Below the pieces are notes generated by a model, which saw nothing but the letters and a program-made list of their open reading frames with translations, made no database searches and had not been told where the DNA came from. Positions 1-7,523 of a DNA stretch of 64,000 nt are shown piece after piece. Source of the stretch: Nocardioides antri (GTDB lineage Bacteria > Actinomycetota > Actinomycetes > Propionibacteriales > Nocardioidaceae); NCBI RefSeq assembly GCF_008373765.1, contig NZ_VUJW01000001.1, positions 744,189 through 808,188 of the forward strand, given 5' to 3'. The first letter of the stretch is position 1, and the number at the start of each line of letters is the position of its first letter. The position numbers and the translations under genes are program-made.

Positions 1-158
1 AGGAGTCCGACCTGCGCGCGGCGATGCGCGCCGGCGCCACCGACGAGGAACTCGCCGACCGGTGGCTGGTCGCGATGGCCGGCAAGGCCGCCGGCCACGG
101 CATCGACGACCCGACCTTCCTGCAGCCCGACCGCCCGATGTCCGCCATCGGCGGCTAG
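1..158 (+). CDS. C-terminal end of an unidentified protein (partial)
   Basis: An open frame enters from the left edge (codons from base 3) and ends at TAG 156-158, giving the last 51 residues of a protein that starts outside the window. The tail is mixed acidic/hydrophobic, with no recognisable motif and no membrane segment. Codon third positions are almost all G or C, as in the neighbouring genes, so I take it as real coding sequence. I cannot name the family from this fragment. Confidence 0.6.
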   Translation, partial: ESDLRAAMRAGATDEELADRWLVAMAGKAAGHGIDDPTFLQPDRPMSAIGG

Positions 159-174
159 TGCGGCCTATTGCGGC

Positions 175-378
175 CTAGTGCGGCACCGTGTCCTTCAGGA
201 ACCCACGGGCGCCGAGGAACGCCTCGAGCGAGTCCTTGTGGTCGTCGCACGCGAGCCAGACCTTGCGCCGGTCGGGCGTGTGGATCCGCGGGTTGTTCCA
301 GAGCAGCTGCCACGCGGCGCCTGCGCGACAGCCCTTGGCGGAGCAGAGCTCCGGCTCGCTCTGAGGTGCTCCGGTCAC
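175..378 (-). CDS. small conserved actinobacterial protein (database 'acetone carboxylase' type)
   Basis: A 67-residue protein starting at GTG 376-378. It carries LCSAKGC near the N-terminus and a second cysteine in WLACDDH, plus the aromatic stretch WQLLWNNPRIH. The C-x4-C and C-x2-H spacing looks like a small metal-binding or redox-active fold. Homologues in actinobacteria are often labelled acetone carboxylase, but nothing here supports that enzyme activity, so the function is unknown. The start overlaps the stop of the upstream DUF3099 gene by 4 bases, so the two are probably co-transcribed and translationally coupled. Confidence 0.7.
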   Translation of the reverse strand: MTGAPQSEPELCSAKGCRAGAAWQLLWNNPRIHTPDRRKVWLACDDHKDSLEAFLGARGFLKDTVPH

Positions 379-662
379 TTCGAGCCCAGCTGACGGTCGC
401 TGCGCCCACCGTCGGTGAGGGGCAGGGCGTCGGTCTTGGAGCTGGCGGCGTTGGCGTTGACGACCGCGACGTAGGGGAGGATCACAGCGGCGGCGATCAG
501 GATCGGCCAGAGCCACGTGATGCCCGCCATCCCGGCGATCGCAGCGCCGATGAAGCACGCCGTCCGGATCGACATCGAGATGATGTAGCGACGCTGCCGG
601 CGGGCCAGGTCGGCCTGCGGCGTGGATCCCGCGGTGGTGATCCGGATCGGGGCGTCGGACAT
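375..662 (-). CDS. DUF3099 family membrane protein
   Basis: A 95-residue protein. A basic segment (RRQRRYIISMSIRT) around residues 22-35 is followed by two hydrophobic segments at about 36-52 and 53-70, and then a polar tail. This basic-box plus two-helix layout is typical of the DUF3099 family of small actinobacterial inner-membrane proteins, whose function is unknown. A TAGGCT -10 hexamer lies 6 bases before the ATG, so the mRNA is probably leaderless. The downstream cysteine-bearing small protein overlaps its stop. The divergent neighbour is dodecin, and the two promoters lie within a 50-base gap. Confidence 0.8.
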   Translation of the reverse strand: MSDAPIRITTAGSTPQADLARRQRRYIISMSIRTACFIGAAIAGMAGITWLWPILIAAAVILPYVAVVNANAASSKTDALPLTDGGRSDRQLGSK

Positions 663-668
663 ACCTGC

Positions 669-674
669 AGCCTA
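669..674 (-). promoter_or_regulatory. -10 element of the DUF3099 gene
   Basis: TAGGCT on the minus strand ends 6 bases before the ATG at 662, which places the transcript start at or next to the start codon. I see no convincing -35 hexamer. Confidence 0.55.
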
Positions 675-701
675 CGCCGCTCGGGGGCACCCGAGCAGGT
701 C

Positions 702-707
702 TAGGCT
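702..707 (+). promoter_or_regulatory. -10 element of the dodecin gene
   Basis: TAGGCT ends 7 bases before the dodecin ATG. This predicts a leaderless message and favours ATG 715 over in-frame starts further upstream, which would lie before the transcript start. Confidence 0.55.
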
Positions 708-714
708 CACCCCC

Positions 715-927
715 ATGAGCAACCGCACCTACCGGGTCACCGAGATCGTCGGCACCTCACCTGATGGCATCGACCAGGCCGTCCGCAACGGCATCGAGCG
801 CGCCGCCATGACGCTGCGCCACCTCGACTGGTTCGAGGTCATCGGGACGCGCGGCCAGATCAAGGACGGCCAGGTCGAGCACTTCCAGGTCACGATGAAG
901 GTCGGGTTCCGGCTCGAGGACGACTAG
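715..927 (+). CDS. dodecin, flavin-binding storage protein
   Basis: A 70-residue protein with the full dodecin pattern: an N-terminal strand (YRVTEIVGTS), the helix GIDQAVRNGIERAA, then HLDWFEVIGTRG and the final strand HFQVTMKVGFRL. Dodecins assemble into hollow dodecamers that stack flavins (FMN, or riboflavin in archaea) between symmetry-related tryptophans; the Trp in HLDWFEV is that residue. The length matches the family. Its role is probably buffering of free flavin or storage of coenzyme. It is monocistronic, with a -10 hexamer right before the start codon and inverted repeats just downstream. Confidence 0.93.
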   Translation: MSNRTYRVTEIVGTSPDGIDQAVRNGIERAAMTLRHLDWFEVIGTRGQIKDGQVEHFQVTMKVGFRLEDD

Positions 928-958
928 GCGGGGGTTTGTCAGGTCCCGGGCCGCGGAA

Positions 959-976
959 TACCCGGTCGACCGGGTA
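959..976. repeat. 18-bp perfect palindrome
   Basis: TACCCGGTCGACCGGGTA is its own reverse complement. It lies 32 bases after the dodecin stop and shares its core with the longer hairpin at 1015-1044. It may be part of a terminator or of a dispersed intergenic repeat. Confidence 0.7.
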
Positions 977-981
977 CGCCG

Positions 982-1015
982 CGGGTTGTCGGCCTCTGCA
1001 GTAGCGGACAACCCG
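982..1015. repeat. inverted repeat with 9-bp arms
   Basis: CGGGTTGTC (982-990) is exactly complementary to GACAACCCG (1007-1015), with a 16-base loop. It sits between the two palindromes at 959-976 and 1015-1044, so the whole 86-base block can fold into consecutive hairpins. Confidence 0.6.
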
Positions 1016-1044
1016 TGGGATACCCGGTCAACCGGGTATCCCAC
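1015..1044. repeat. 30-base near-perfect inverted repeat
   Basis: The arms match over 14 of 15 positions, with only the central pair unpaired. The core TACCCGGTCAACCGGGTA differs from the palindrome at 959-976 by one base. It could end transcription from dodecin, though it has no T-run after it. Confidence 0.65.
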
Positions 1045-1138
1045 GCCACCCCACGCCACCCCCTCTTTGTCGAGTCTCCACAAAACCACCGGGCTAAGTT
1101 GCGCGGTGAGCGCAGCGAGCGGCGACCGGTCGGGGCGC

Positions 1139-1144
1139 TAGCGT
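1139..1144 (+). promoter_or_regulatory. -10 element of fabG
   Basis: TAGCGT ends 7 bases before the fabG GTG. It supports a leaderless fabG-fabI transcript starting at GTG 1152. Confidence 0.5.
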
Positions 1145-1151
1145 CGAAGAC

Positions 1152-1877
1152 GTGAACACCCCGACCGTCACCGAGCCGCGCTCGGTCCTCGTCACCGGCG
1201 GCAACCGTGGCATCGGCCGCGCGATCGCCGAGGCGTTCCTCGCCCAGGGCGACCGGGTCGCCGTGACCACCCGCAGCGGCGGTGCGCCCGACGGCGCGCT
1301 CGAGATCAAGGCCGACATCACCAACCCCGCCGACGTCGACGCCGCGTTCGCCGCGGCCGAGGAGGCGCACGGGCCGGTCGAGATCCTCGTCGCCAACGCC
1401 GGGATCACGGCCGACACGCTCCTGCTGCGGATGTCGGAGGAGGACTGGTCGTCGGTCATCGACACCAACCTCACCGGCTCCTTCCGGCTGGCGAAGCGGG
1501 CGGCCAAGGGCATGCTGCGACTCAAGCGCGGCCGGATCATCTTCATCTCCAGCGTCGTCGGCCTCCTCGGCTCACCGGGCCAGGTCAACTACGCGGCGTC
1601 GAAGGCCGGCCTGGTCGGCATGGCGCGATCGCTGGCCCGCGAGCTCGGGTCCCGGTCGATCACCGCCAACGTCGTCGCTCCGGGCTATGTCGAGACCGAC
1701 ATGACCGCGGTGCTGAGCGACGAGCAGAAGGACGCGATCCGGGGTCAGATCCCGCTCGGGCGCTACGCACAGCCGGAGGAGGTCGCCGCGGCTGTGACGT
1801 GGCTGGCCGCGCCGGCGTCGGCCTACGTCACCGGCGCCGTGATCCCCGTCGACGGCGGCCTGGGAATGGGGCACTGA
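1152..1877 (+). CDS. fabG: 3-oxoacyl-ACP reductase (MabA-type FabG)
   Basis: A 241-residue short-chain dehydrogenase that reduces 3-oxoacyl-ACP to 3-hydroxyacyl-ACP with NADPH in type II fatty acid synthesis. The Rossmann motif VTGGNRGIGRA is at about residues 13-23, NAGI at about 85, the catalytic Ser in FISSVVG, and Tyr-x3-Lys in YAASKAG. The next gene, one base downstream, is the InhA-type enoyl reductase, which reproduces the mabA-inhA order of mycobacteria and relatives; that context is why I call it the biosynthetic FabG and not a generic SDR. The GTG start follows a -10 hexamer by 7 bases. Confidence 0.93.
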   Translation: MNTPTVTEPRSVLVTGGNRGIGRAIAEAFLAQGDRVAVTTRSGGAPDGALEIKADITNPADVDAAFAAAEEAHGPVEILVANAGITADTLLLRMSEEDWSSVIDTNLTGSFRLAKRAAKGMLRLKRGRIIFISSVVGLLGSPGQVNYAASKAGLVGMARSLARELGSRSITANVVAPGYVETDMTAVLSDEQKDAIRGQIPLGRYAQPEEVAAAVTWLAAPASAYVTGAVIPVDGGLGMGH

Positions 1878-1878
1878 C

Positions 1879-2661
1879 ATGGCAGGCATCCTCGAGGGCA
1901 AGAACGTCCTGGTCACCGGCGTCACCCACAACACGTCCATCGGCTTCGCCGTGGCCCGCTTCGCGCAGGAGCAGGGCGCGACGGTGCTGATCTCCAACTT
2001 CGGCCGCGCACTCGGGATCACCCAGCGGATCGCGAAGCGGCTGCCCGAGACGCCGCCGGTGCTCGAGCTCGACGTCACCGACGCCGACCACCTCGCGAAC
2101 CTCCCGGCGATGGTCCGCGAGCACCTCGGCGAGGAGGCGACGCTCGACGGCGTCGTCCACTCGATCGCCTACGGCAACCCCGAGACCCTGCTCGGCGGGA
2201 ACTTCCTCGACGGGCCGTGGGAGGACGTGGCGCAGGCGGTCCAGGTGTCGGCGTACTCCCTGAAGTCGCTCGCCGTCGCCTGCCGCCCCCTGATGCCGAC
2301 GGGCGGCTCGATCGTCGGGCTGACCTTCGATGCGACCGTGGCCTGGCCGGCGTACGACTGGATGGGCGTCGCGAAGGCCGGGCTGGAGTCCTGCTCGCGT
2401 TACCTCGCGCGCGACCTCGGCCCGCAGGGCATCCGGGTCAACCTGGTCTCCGCCGGGCCGCTGCGCACCCTCGCCGCCAAGGCGATCCCGGGCTTCGGCG
2501 ACCTCGAGGACATGTGGAAGACCCGCGCCCCGCTCGGCTGGGACAACTCCGACACCGAGCCCACGGCCCGCGCCGTCGGCGCGCTGCTGTCCGACCTGTT
2601 CCCGGCTACGACGGGAGAGATCGTTCACGTGGACGGTGGCTTCCACGCGATGGGCGCTTGA
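1879..2661 (+). CDS. fabI: enoyl-ACP reductase (NADH), InhA type
   Basis: A 260-residue enoyl-ACP reductase that catalyses the last reduction of each fatty acid elongation cycle. The glycine-poor cofactor motif GVTHNTSIGFAVA near the N-terminus and YDWMGVAK (Tyr-x6-Lys) near residue 157 are diagnostic of FabI/InhA rather than ordinary short-chain dehydrogenases. The segment around FDATVAWPAYDWM closely follows InhA. The ATG is one base after the fabG stop, so the two form an operon. The last 56 bases overlap, on the opposite strand, the end of the convergent YwaF-type membrane gene. Confidence 0.94.
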   Translation: MAGILEGKNVLVTGVTHNTSIGFAVARFAQEQGATVLISNFGRALGITQRIAKRLPETPPVLELDVTDADHLANLPAMVREHLGEEATLDGVVHSIAYGNPETLLGGNFLDGPWEDVAQAVQVSAYSLKSLAVACRPLMPTGGSIVGLTFDATVAWPAYDWMGVAKAGLESCSRYLARDLGPQGIRVNLVSAGPLRTLAAKAIPGFGDLEDMWKTRAPLGWDNSDTEPTARAVGALLSDLFPATTGEIVHVDGGFHAMGA

Positions 2662-3337
2662 CCGCCCCCTGCAGCACCCAGGTCATCAGCGCCCACACGG
2701 CGACGATGAGCACGATCTCCTCGACGACGTACCACGGCCAGTCGTGGAAGTAGTCGAGGATCGAGCTGCGCGGCTTGCGCATCAGGTAGCCGTAGTTGGT
2801 GTCGGCGACGACGTTGAAGGCGTACGTCGCCACGGCCCAGACCAGCGTCGTGAGGACCGTCGCGCCGTAGTCCCGCCACCGCGGCACCAGGCGCAGCCCC
2901 ACCACGAGGTAGACAGCCGCCCACACGATCAGCAGGTGCAGCGCCCAGAACGCGAAGTACCGCGGGTGTGGGATCTCCTCGTTCAGGGCAGGCGTCAGCA
3001 CTCCCTGGATGGTGAGGGTCAGACCCCAGAAGAACGTCAGGGCCACCGGGAACGGCCGGTGCGACCACAGCGCCCACGTCGCCGCGACCCAGGCCAGGTC
3101 GCACAGGTGCAGCGGCAGCGTCACGCCGATGTCGAAGTTGGCGACCAGGTCGACGACCTGGAACGGGACCGTCACCGCCGGGATCAGCACCGCCATGGTC
3201 CGGCTGAACTGGGTCGGTCCGTCGGCAGCACGATGCTGCCGGCCCAGCCACGCGGCGCCGAAGAGGCCGACCGCGAAGAGGACCAGCGGCACCAGGTGGC
3301 TCGGCCCGTACGACGACACGTCTCCATCCTCTCTCAC
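2606..3337 (-). CDS. YwaF / TIGR02206 family integral membrane protein
   Basis: A protein of up to 243 residues with about six or seven hydrophobic segments (for example LVPLVLFAVGLFGAAW and VEEIVLIVAVWALMTWVL). The conserved family features are DIGVTLPLHLCDLAW (residues about 70-85) and ALHLLIVWAAVYLVVG. Function of the family is unknown. The GTG at 3335-3337 is the longest choice, and a second GTG at 3317-3319 would remove six residues. The C-terminus runs 56 bases into fabI on the other strand, so any readthrough would be antisense to fabI. Confidence 0.8.
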   Translation of the reverse strand: MREDGDVSSYGPSHLVPLVLFAVGLFGAAWLGRQHRAADGPTQFSRTMAVLIPAVTVPFQVVDLVANFDIGVTLPLHLCDLAWVAATWALWSHRPFPVALTFFWGLTLTIQGVLTPALNEEIPHPRYFAFWALHLLIVWAAVYLVVGLRLVPRWRDYGATVLTTLVWAVATYAFNVVADTNYGYLMRKPRSSILDYFHDWPWYVVEEIVLIVAVWALMTWVLQGAVKRPSRGSHRPRERSLPS

Positions 3338-3341
3338 CCCC

Positions 3342-3347
3342 TAGGCT
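3342..3347 (+). promoter_or_regulatory. -10 element of the SixA-like gene
   Basis: TAGGCT ends 7 bases before the ATG at 3355, a leaderless arrangement. The CCTAGG around it is palindromic and also faces the divergent YwaF gene. Confidence 0.55.
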
Positions 3348-3354
3348 TTCGGGT

Positions 3355-3894
3355 ATGGTGAGCACCCCCCATCGGCTGGTCGTGGTCCGGCACGCGAAGG
3401 CCGAGGCGTACGGGCCGACCGACTTCGAGCGGGAGCTGGCTCCTCGCGGCCGTCGGGACGCCGCCGCTGCCGGCGCGTGGCTTGCCGGGCAGGGGGTCGA
3501 ACCCGACGCCGCGCTCGTGTCGGCGGCGCTGCGGGCCCGCCAGACCTGGGAGGCGCTCGCCGACGGCGCCGGGTGGTCGGTCGCACCCGATCTCGACGAC
3601 TCGCTCTACAACGCCGACGAGGACGGCGTCCTCGACCTGGTGCGGGCCGTCGACGAGGCGGTCGGCACGCTGGTCGTCGTCGGCCACAACCCGACCATGG
3701 GGTTGCTCGCGCAGCTGCTCGACGACGGCGACGGGCCGCCCGACGCGGTGGACCGGCTGATGCGCGGCTTCCCGACCAGCGCGACCGCGGTTTTCGAGCT
3801 GCCCGGTGGCTGGGCCGACGTCGCGATGGGTCGCACCCGGCTCACGCTCTTCCACGTGGGCCGCGACAGCGCAGACACCGCGGACGAGTCCTAG
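3355..3894 (+). CDS. SixA-type histidine phosphatase
   Basis: A 179-residue branch-2-like member of the histidine phosphatase superfamily. The RHG box appears as VVRHAKAE (His about residue 12), followed by the phosphate-pocket Arg in ALRARQT and the second catalytic His in VVGHNPTM. SixA proteins dephosphorylate phosphohistidine on signalling or phosphotransfer proteins; the substrate here is unknown. The gene is monocistronic, preceded by a -10 hexamer, and its stop overlaps the convergent serB stop by 4 bases. Confidence 0.87.
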   Translation: MVSTPHRLVVVRHAKAEAYGPTDFERELAPRGRRDAAAAGAWLAGQGVEPDAALVSAALRARQTWEALADGAGWSVAPDLDDSLYNADEDGVLDLVRAVDEAVGTLVVVGHNPTMGLLAQLLDDGDGPPDAVDRLMRGFPTSATAVFELPGGWADVAMGRTRLTLFHVGRDSADTADES

Positions 3895-5102
3895 ACCGGG
3901 GGAGCCGGCGTGACGATGCCTTCCGCGGCGTCGGCGGCCTCGATCTCCTCGCGACTGATGCCGAGGAGGTACATGATCGCGTCGAGGTAGGGGATGTTGA
4001 GCGAGGTGTCGGCGACCTCACGGACGACCGGACGTGCGTTGTAGGCGATGCCGAGGCCGGCCGCCTCGAGCATGTCCAGGTCGTTGGCGCCGTCGCCGAT
4101 CGCGATCGTCGCGGCCACGGGCACGCCGAGGTCGGCCGCGAACTCGCGGAGCGCCTTCGCCTTGCCGGCGCGGTCGACCACGTCGCCGATGACGTTGCCG
4201 GTGAGCCTGCCGTCGACGATCTCGAGCGTGTTGGCGCGGGCGCGGTGGATCCCGAGCTCGGCCGCCAGCCGGTCGGTGATGTGGGTGAAGCCCCCCGACA
4301 CGATCGCGAACCGGTAGCCGAGGCGCCGCAACGTCCGCACCAGGGTCCGGGCACCGGGGTTGATCACGATCGAGTCGTAGACCTGGTCCAGGACCTCGGC
4401 GTCGAGGCCGGCGAGCAGCTTCACCCGCGCGCGCAGCGACTCCTCGAAGTCGATCTCGCCGCGCATCGCAGCCTCGGTGATCGTGGCGACCTCGGCCTCG
4501 AAGCCCGCGTGGGCCGCGATCATCTCGATCACCTCGCCCTGGATCAGCGTCGAGTCGACGTCCATGACGATCAGCCGCACGGCGTGCCGCAGCAGCGAGG
4601 CGGGCTGGACGGCCACGTCGACCGAGAGCGACCGGGCGTCCCGCGCCAGCAGGCGGCGCAGGGCCATTGGGTCGGCGCCCGACACGTCGAGCTCGATGGC
4701 TGTGACGGGGTAGCGCGCCATCCGCTCGATCCGGTCGATGTTGCCACCGAGGTCGGCGATCCGGCCGGCGATCGCTCCCATCGCCGACGCCTTGAGCGGG
4801 GTCCCGATGACCGTGACGTGCGAACGGCCCTCCCGTCGAGGCCGGTTGTCGCCCGTGCCCTGCTCGATCTCGACCGCCATCGCGAGGTCGGCGGCGACCT
4901 TCTCCACGGCCTTGCAGAGCTTCTTGACGTCGCGGGGCGCGGTGACCAGGACGCCGAGGATCAGGCGCCGCCGCAGGAGGATCTGCTCGAGGTCGATGAC
5001 GTTGACGCCGGCACCTGCGAGGGCGCCGAAGATCGCCGAGGTGACCCCGGGTCGGTCCTTGCCCGTGAGCGTGATCAGCAGCGTGTCGGCAGGTGTGGTC
5101 AT
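3891..5102 (-). CDS. serB: phosphoserine phosphatase with N-terminal ACT region
   Basis: A 403-residue enzyme of the final step of serine biosynthesis (phosphoserine to serine). The N-terminal 170 residues begin TLLITLTGKDRPGVTSAIF, an ACT ligand-binding domain, followed by a second ACT-like unit. The HAD domain has motif I DVDSTLIQGE (about residue 181), the motif II serine in VSGGFTHI, and motif III/IV GDGANDLDML (about 340). This architecture matches mycobacterial SerB2, in which the ACT region mediates serine feedback. A -10-like TAGCCT lies 9 bases before the ATG. Confidence 0.94.
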   Translation of the reverse strand: MTTPADTLLITLTGKDRPGVTSAIFGALAGAGVNVIDLEQILLRRRLILGVLVTAPRDVKKLCKAVEKVAADLAMAVEIEQGTGDNRPRREGRSHVTVIGTPLKASAMGAIAGRIADLGGNIDRIERMARYPVTAIELDVSGADPMALRRLLARDARSLSVDVAVQPASLLRHAVRLIVMDVDSTLIQGEVIEMIAAHAGFEAEVATITEAAMRGEIDFEESLRARVKLLAGLDAEVLDQVYDSIVINPGARTLVRTLRRLGYRFAIVSGGFTHITDRLAAELGIHRARANTLEIVDGRLTGNVIGDVVDRAGKAKALREFAADLGVPVAATIAIGDGANDLDMLEAAGLGIAYNARPVVREVADTSLNIPYLDAIMYLLGISREEIEAADAAEGIVTPAPPV

Positions 5103-5111
5103 GTCGGCACG

Positions 5112-5117
5112 AGGCTA
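5112..5117 (-). promoter_or_regulatory. -10 element of serB
   Basis: TAGCCT on the minus strand ends 9 bases before the serB ATG, giving a leaderless or very short leader. Confidence 0.45.
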
Positions 5118-5127
5118 ATGCCTCAGG

Positions 5128-5865
5128 TCACGCATCCGGCCAGCCGTCCGGCGAGCAGGCGGCCGTCAGGGCGTGCCGCGCGGCCGCGCCGAGCGGTACG
5201 AGCACAGCACGGCGGGCGGCGATCTCGCCGGCGCTCACCGCGGCGCCCTCGCTGTCGAGCGCGAGGTCGACGACCTCGCCGAGGTGCAGGGCGCGACGGG
5301 CCAGGTCCGCGGCTCGGTGAGGGACACCGGCCGGCGCGGTCACCGGGTCGCCGGCCCGGAGGTCGTGCAGCGCGTCGGCGACCTCGGGCCGCCACCGCGC
5401 GACGTCGAGCCGCGCGAGCTCGTTGGCCGCCTCCAGCAGGGCGCGGCGGAGTGTCCGGTCGGCCTCGCCGAGGTCGGGCGGCATCCGCCGCCGCGCGTCG
5501 TACGACGACCACTCGATCGCGCGTCCCACCCGGACCGGTACCCAGCCGATGCCGGGCTCCGTCGGGACGCCCAGCGCGACGACCGCCTCCCCGGCGTCGG
5601 TCGCCGCCGTCGAGAACGCCGGTGGCCCGCCGAGGCCGTGCGGGTCGCCGGGCGCCGGGAACGCCGCGCCGAGCGCCGTGGCCCCCGCCCGCCGCAGTCC
5701 GGCCGTCGCCTCGAGCAGCGAACCCGGCCCCTCCGGACCTGCGAACACGTGGGCGGCGTCGTCGGCGAGCACCGCGTCGACGTACGCATCGGGGCTCGCC
5801 AGGCCGCGGAGGAACGCCGTCCCCCACCACGCCAGCCGGCCCGCCACCGGCATCTCGGTCGCCAC
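5128..5865 (-). CDS. conserved actinobacterial protein of unknown function
   Basis: A protein of about 245 residues rich in Ala, Arg and acidic residues, with no membrane segment. Segments such as GRLAWWGTAFLRG at the start and EWSSYDARRRMPPD in the middle look conserved, but I do not recognise a catalytic motif. The frame extends 11 codons further upstream to a GTG at 5898; I prefer GTG 5865 because a TATCGT hexamer ends 8 bases before it, inside the longer version. The divergent neighbour is an ABC ATPase. Function unknown. Confidence 0.7.
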   Translation of the reverse strand: MATEMPVAGRLAWWGTAFLRGLASPDAYVDAVLADDAAHVFAGPEGPGSLLEATAGLRRAGATALGAAFPAPGDPHGLGGPPAFSTAATDAGEAVVALGVPTEPGIGWVPVRVGRAIEWSSYDARRRMPPDLGEADRTLRRALLEAANELARLDVARWRPEVADALHDLRAGDPVTAPAGVPHRAADLARRALHLGEVVDLALDSEGAAVSAGEIAARRAVLVPLGAAARHALTAACSPDGWPDA

Positions 5866-5873
5866 GACGGGCG

Positions 5874-5879
5874 ACGATA
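5874..5879 (-). promoter_or_regulatory. -10 element of the gene at 5128-5865
   Basis: TATCGT on the minus strand ends 8 bases before GTG 5865. It decides that start over the upstream GTG at 5898. Confidence 0.45.
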
Positions 5880-5922
5880 GGGCACGCGGGCAGGTCACCT
5901 CAGGACGGGTTCGAGGGGTCTA

Positions 5923-5928
5923 TAGGGT
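5923..5928 (+). promoter_or_regulatory. -10 element of the ABC ATPase gene
   Basis: TAGGGT (within TATAGGGT) ends 7 bases before ATG 5936, predicting a leaderless message. Confidence 0.55.
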
Positions 5929-5935
5929 GATCCGC

Positions 5936-6730
5936 ATGTCCGCTGTCCTTGAGCTCGCCGAGGTCACCATCCGACGGGGCGACGCGGTCCTGCTGGATCG
6001 GGTGACGTGGGTGGTCAAGGACGGCGAGCGCTGGGTGGTGCTCGGCTCCAACGGAGCCGGCAAGACGACCCTGCTCCAGGTCGCCGCGGCGCAGATGTAC
6101 CCCACCTCGGGCGCCGTCGGCGTGCTCGGCGAGCTCATCGGCACCGTCGACGTGTTCGACCTGCGCCCGCGGATCGGGCTCACCAGCGCGGCGCTCGCGG
6201 AGCGCATCCCGCGCGACGAGAAGGTCAGCGACGTGGTCGTCTCGGCGTCGTACGCCGTCGTCGGGCGCTGGCGCGAGGTCTACGACCACCTCGACCACGA
6301 CCGCGCGAGCTCCCTGCTCCGCGAGGTGCGTGCCGACAAGCTGGCCGACCGGACGTTCGGCACCCTCAGCGAGGGGGAGCGGAAGCGGGTCCAGATCGCC
6401 CGCGCCCTCATGACCGACCCCGAGCTGCTGCTGCTCGACGAGCCTGCCGCGGGCCTCGACCTCGGCGGCCGGGAGGACCTCGTGTCGACGCTGTCGGTCC
6501 TCGCCTACGACCCGTCGTCACCGGCGACCGTCCTGGTCTCCCACCACGTCGAGGAGATCCCGCCGGGCTTCACCCACGTGCTCATGCTGCGCGAGGGCCG
6601 GGTCGTCGCTCAGGGTCCGATCGAGACCACGCTCACCCCGGAGGCGCTGTCGGCGACGTTCGGGATGCCGCTGGTGCTCGAGCAGCACGACGGGCGCTAC
6701 GCCGCGCGTCGCCGCCTCCACCGGGGATGA
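5936..6730 (+). CDS. ABC transporter ATP-binding protein
   Basis: A 264-residue stand-alone ATPase subunit. Walker A is GSNGAGKTT (about residue 37), the signature is LSEGERKRVQIARAL, Walker B is LLLLDEPAAGLDLGGRE, and the switch His is in VSHHVEEIPPGF. The ModF/ZnuC-like EEIPPGFTHVLML tail is seen in an actinobacterial group of lone ATPases. No ABC permease is adjacent. The downstream TauE/SafE permease overlaps by 4 bases (ATGA), so the pair is co-translated, but TauE proteins do not normally use an ABC ATPase, and the substrate is unknown. Confidence 0.88.
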   Translation: MSAVLELAEVTIRRGDAVLLDRVTWVVKDGERWVVLGSNGAGKTTLLQVAAAQMYPTSGAVGVLGELIGTVDVFDLRPRIGLTSAALAERIPRDEKVSDVVVSASYAVVGRWREVYDHLDHDRASSLLREVRADKLADRTFGTLSEGERKRVQIARALMTDPELLLLDEPAAGLDLGGREDLVSTLSVLAYDPSSPATVLVSHHVEEIPPGFTHVLMLREGRVVAQGPIETTLTPEALSATFGMPLVLEQHDGRYAARRRLHRG

Positions 6731-7512
6731 GCGCCCTCGAGATCGCCGCGATCCTGCTGGCGGGGCTCGGGGCCGGAGCGATCAACTCGGTTGTCGGGTC
6801 CGGGACGATCATCACGTTCTCGACCCTGCTCGCGTTCGGCGTGCCGCCGGTCGTCGCCAACATCTCCAACAGCCTCGGCGTCGTCCCGGGCTCCGTCACG
6901 GGTGCCTACGGCTACCGCCGCGAGCTGACCGGCCAGCGGGCGCGGGTGGGGCGCCTGCTCGTCGCCTCCGTGCTCGGCGGGATCGTCGGCGCGGCCCTGC
7001 TCATGCTCCTCCCGCCGGGCGCCTTCGAGGCGATCGTTCCGGCGCTGATCCTGCTCGGCGTCGTGCTGGTGATCCTCGGCCCCCGCCTCTCCGAGGCGGT
7101 CGCCCGCCGGGCGGAGAAGCGCGGCGACGAGACCGGCTCCGACGCGGGCTGGGTGTGGCCGGCGGTGTTCGGCGGCGCGATCTACGGCGGTTACTTCGGC
7201 GCCGCGCAGGGCGTGATCCTGATGGCGATGCTGGGCATCGGCGTGCAGGAGCCACTGCAGCGGCTCAACGGGATCAAGAACGTCCTGGTGGCCGCCGCCA
7301 ACCTGGTCGCCGGGATCGTGTTCGTGGTGGTGTCGTGGGTCGGCTGGTCGGAGGCCGAGGTCGACTGGCTGATCGTGCTGCTGATCGGCGTCGGAGCGTT
7401 CGCCGGGGGACTGCTCGGCTCGTCGTACGGGCGGAAGCTGCCGCCCAACGTGCTGCGGGCCTTCATCGTGGTGGTCGGCCTGGCAGCCGTGGTCGCGATG
7501 CTGGTGACCTGA
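6727..7512 (+). CDS. TauE/SafE family membrane transporter
   Basis: A 261-residue protein with about eight hydrophobic segments. The two internal repeats typical of the family are visible: GAINSVVGSGTIITFSTLL near the N-terminus and GGYFGAAQGVILMAMLG in the second half. TauE/SafE proteins are proposed exporters of sulfite or other organosulfur anions. The ATG overlaps the stop of the preceding ABC ATPase gene. The gene is followed convergently by a small membrane protein. Substrate specificity cannot be inferred from sequence alone. Confidence 0.87.
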   Translation: MSALEIAAILLAGLGAGAINSVVGSGTIITFSTLLAFGVPPVVANISNSLGVVPGSVTGAYGYRRELTGQRARVGRLLVASVLGGIVGAALLMLLPPGAFEAIVPALILLGVVLVILGPRLSEAVARRAEKRGDETGSDAGWVWPAVFGGAIYGGYFGAAQGVILMAMLGIGVQEPLQRLNGIKNVLVAAANLVAGIVFVVVSWVGWSEAEVDWLIVLLIGVGAFAGGLLGSSYGRKLPPNVLRAFIVVVGLAAVVAMLVT

Positions 7513-7523
7513 CCGCCGCGCGG

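Noticed and set aside
3477-5930. An open frame of over 800 codons on the plus strand
   Set aside because: It runs antisense to serB and the next gene and has an Arg/Gly/Pro-rich composition typical of high-G+C shadow frames; serB on the other strand has complete motifs.
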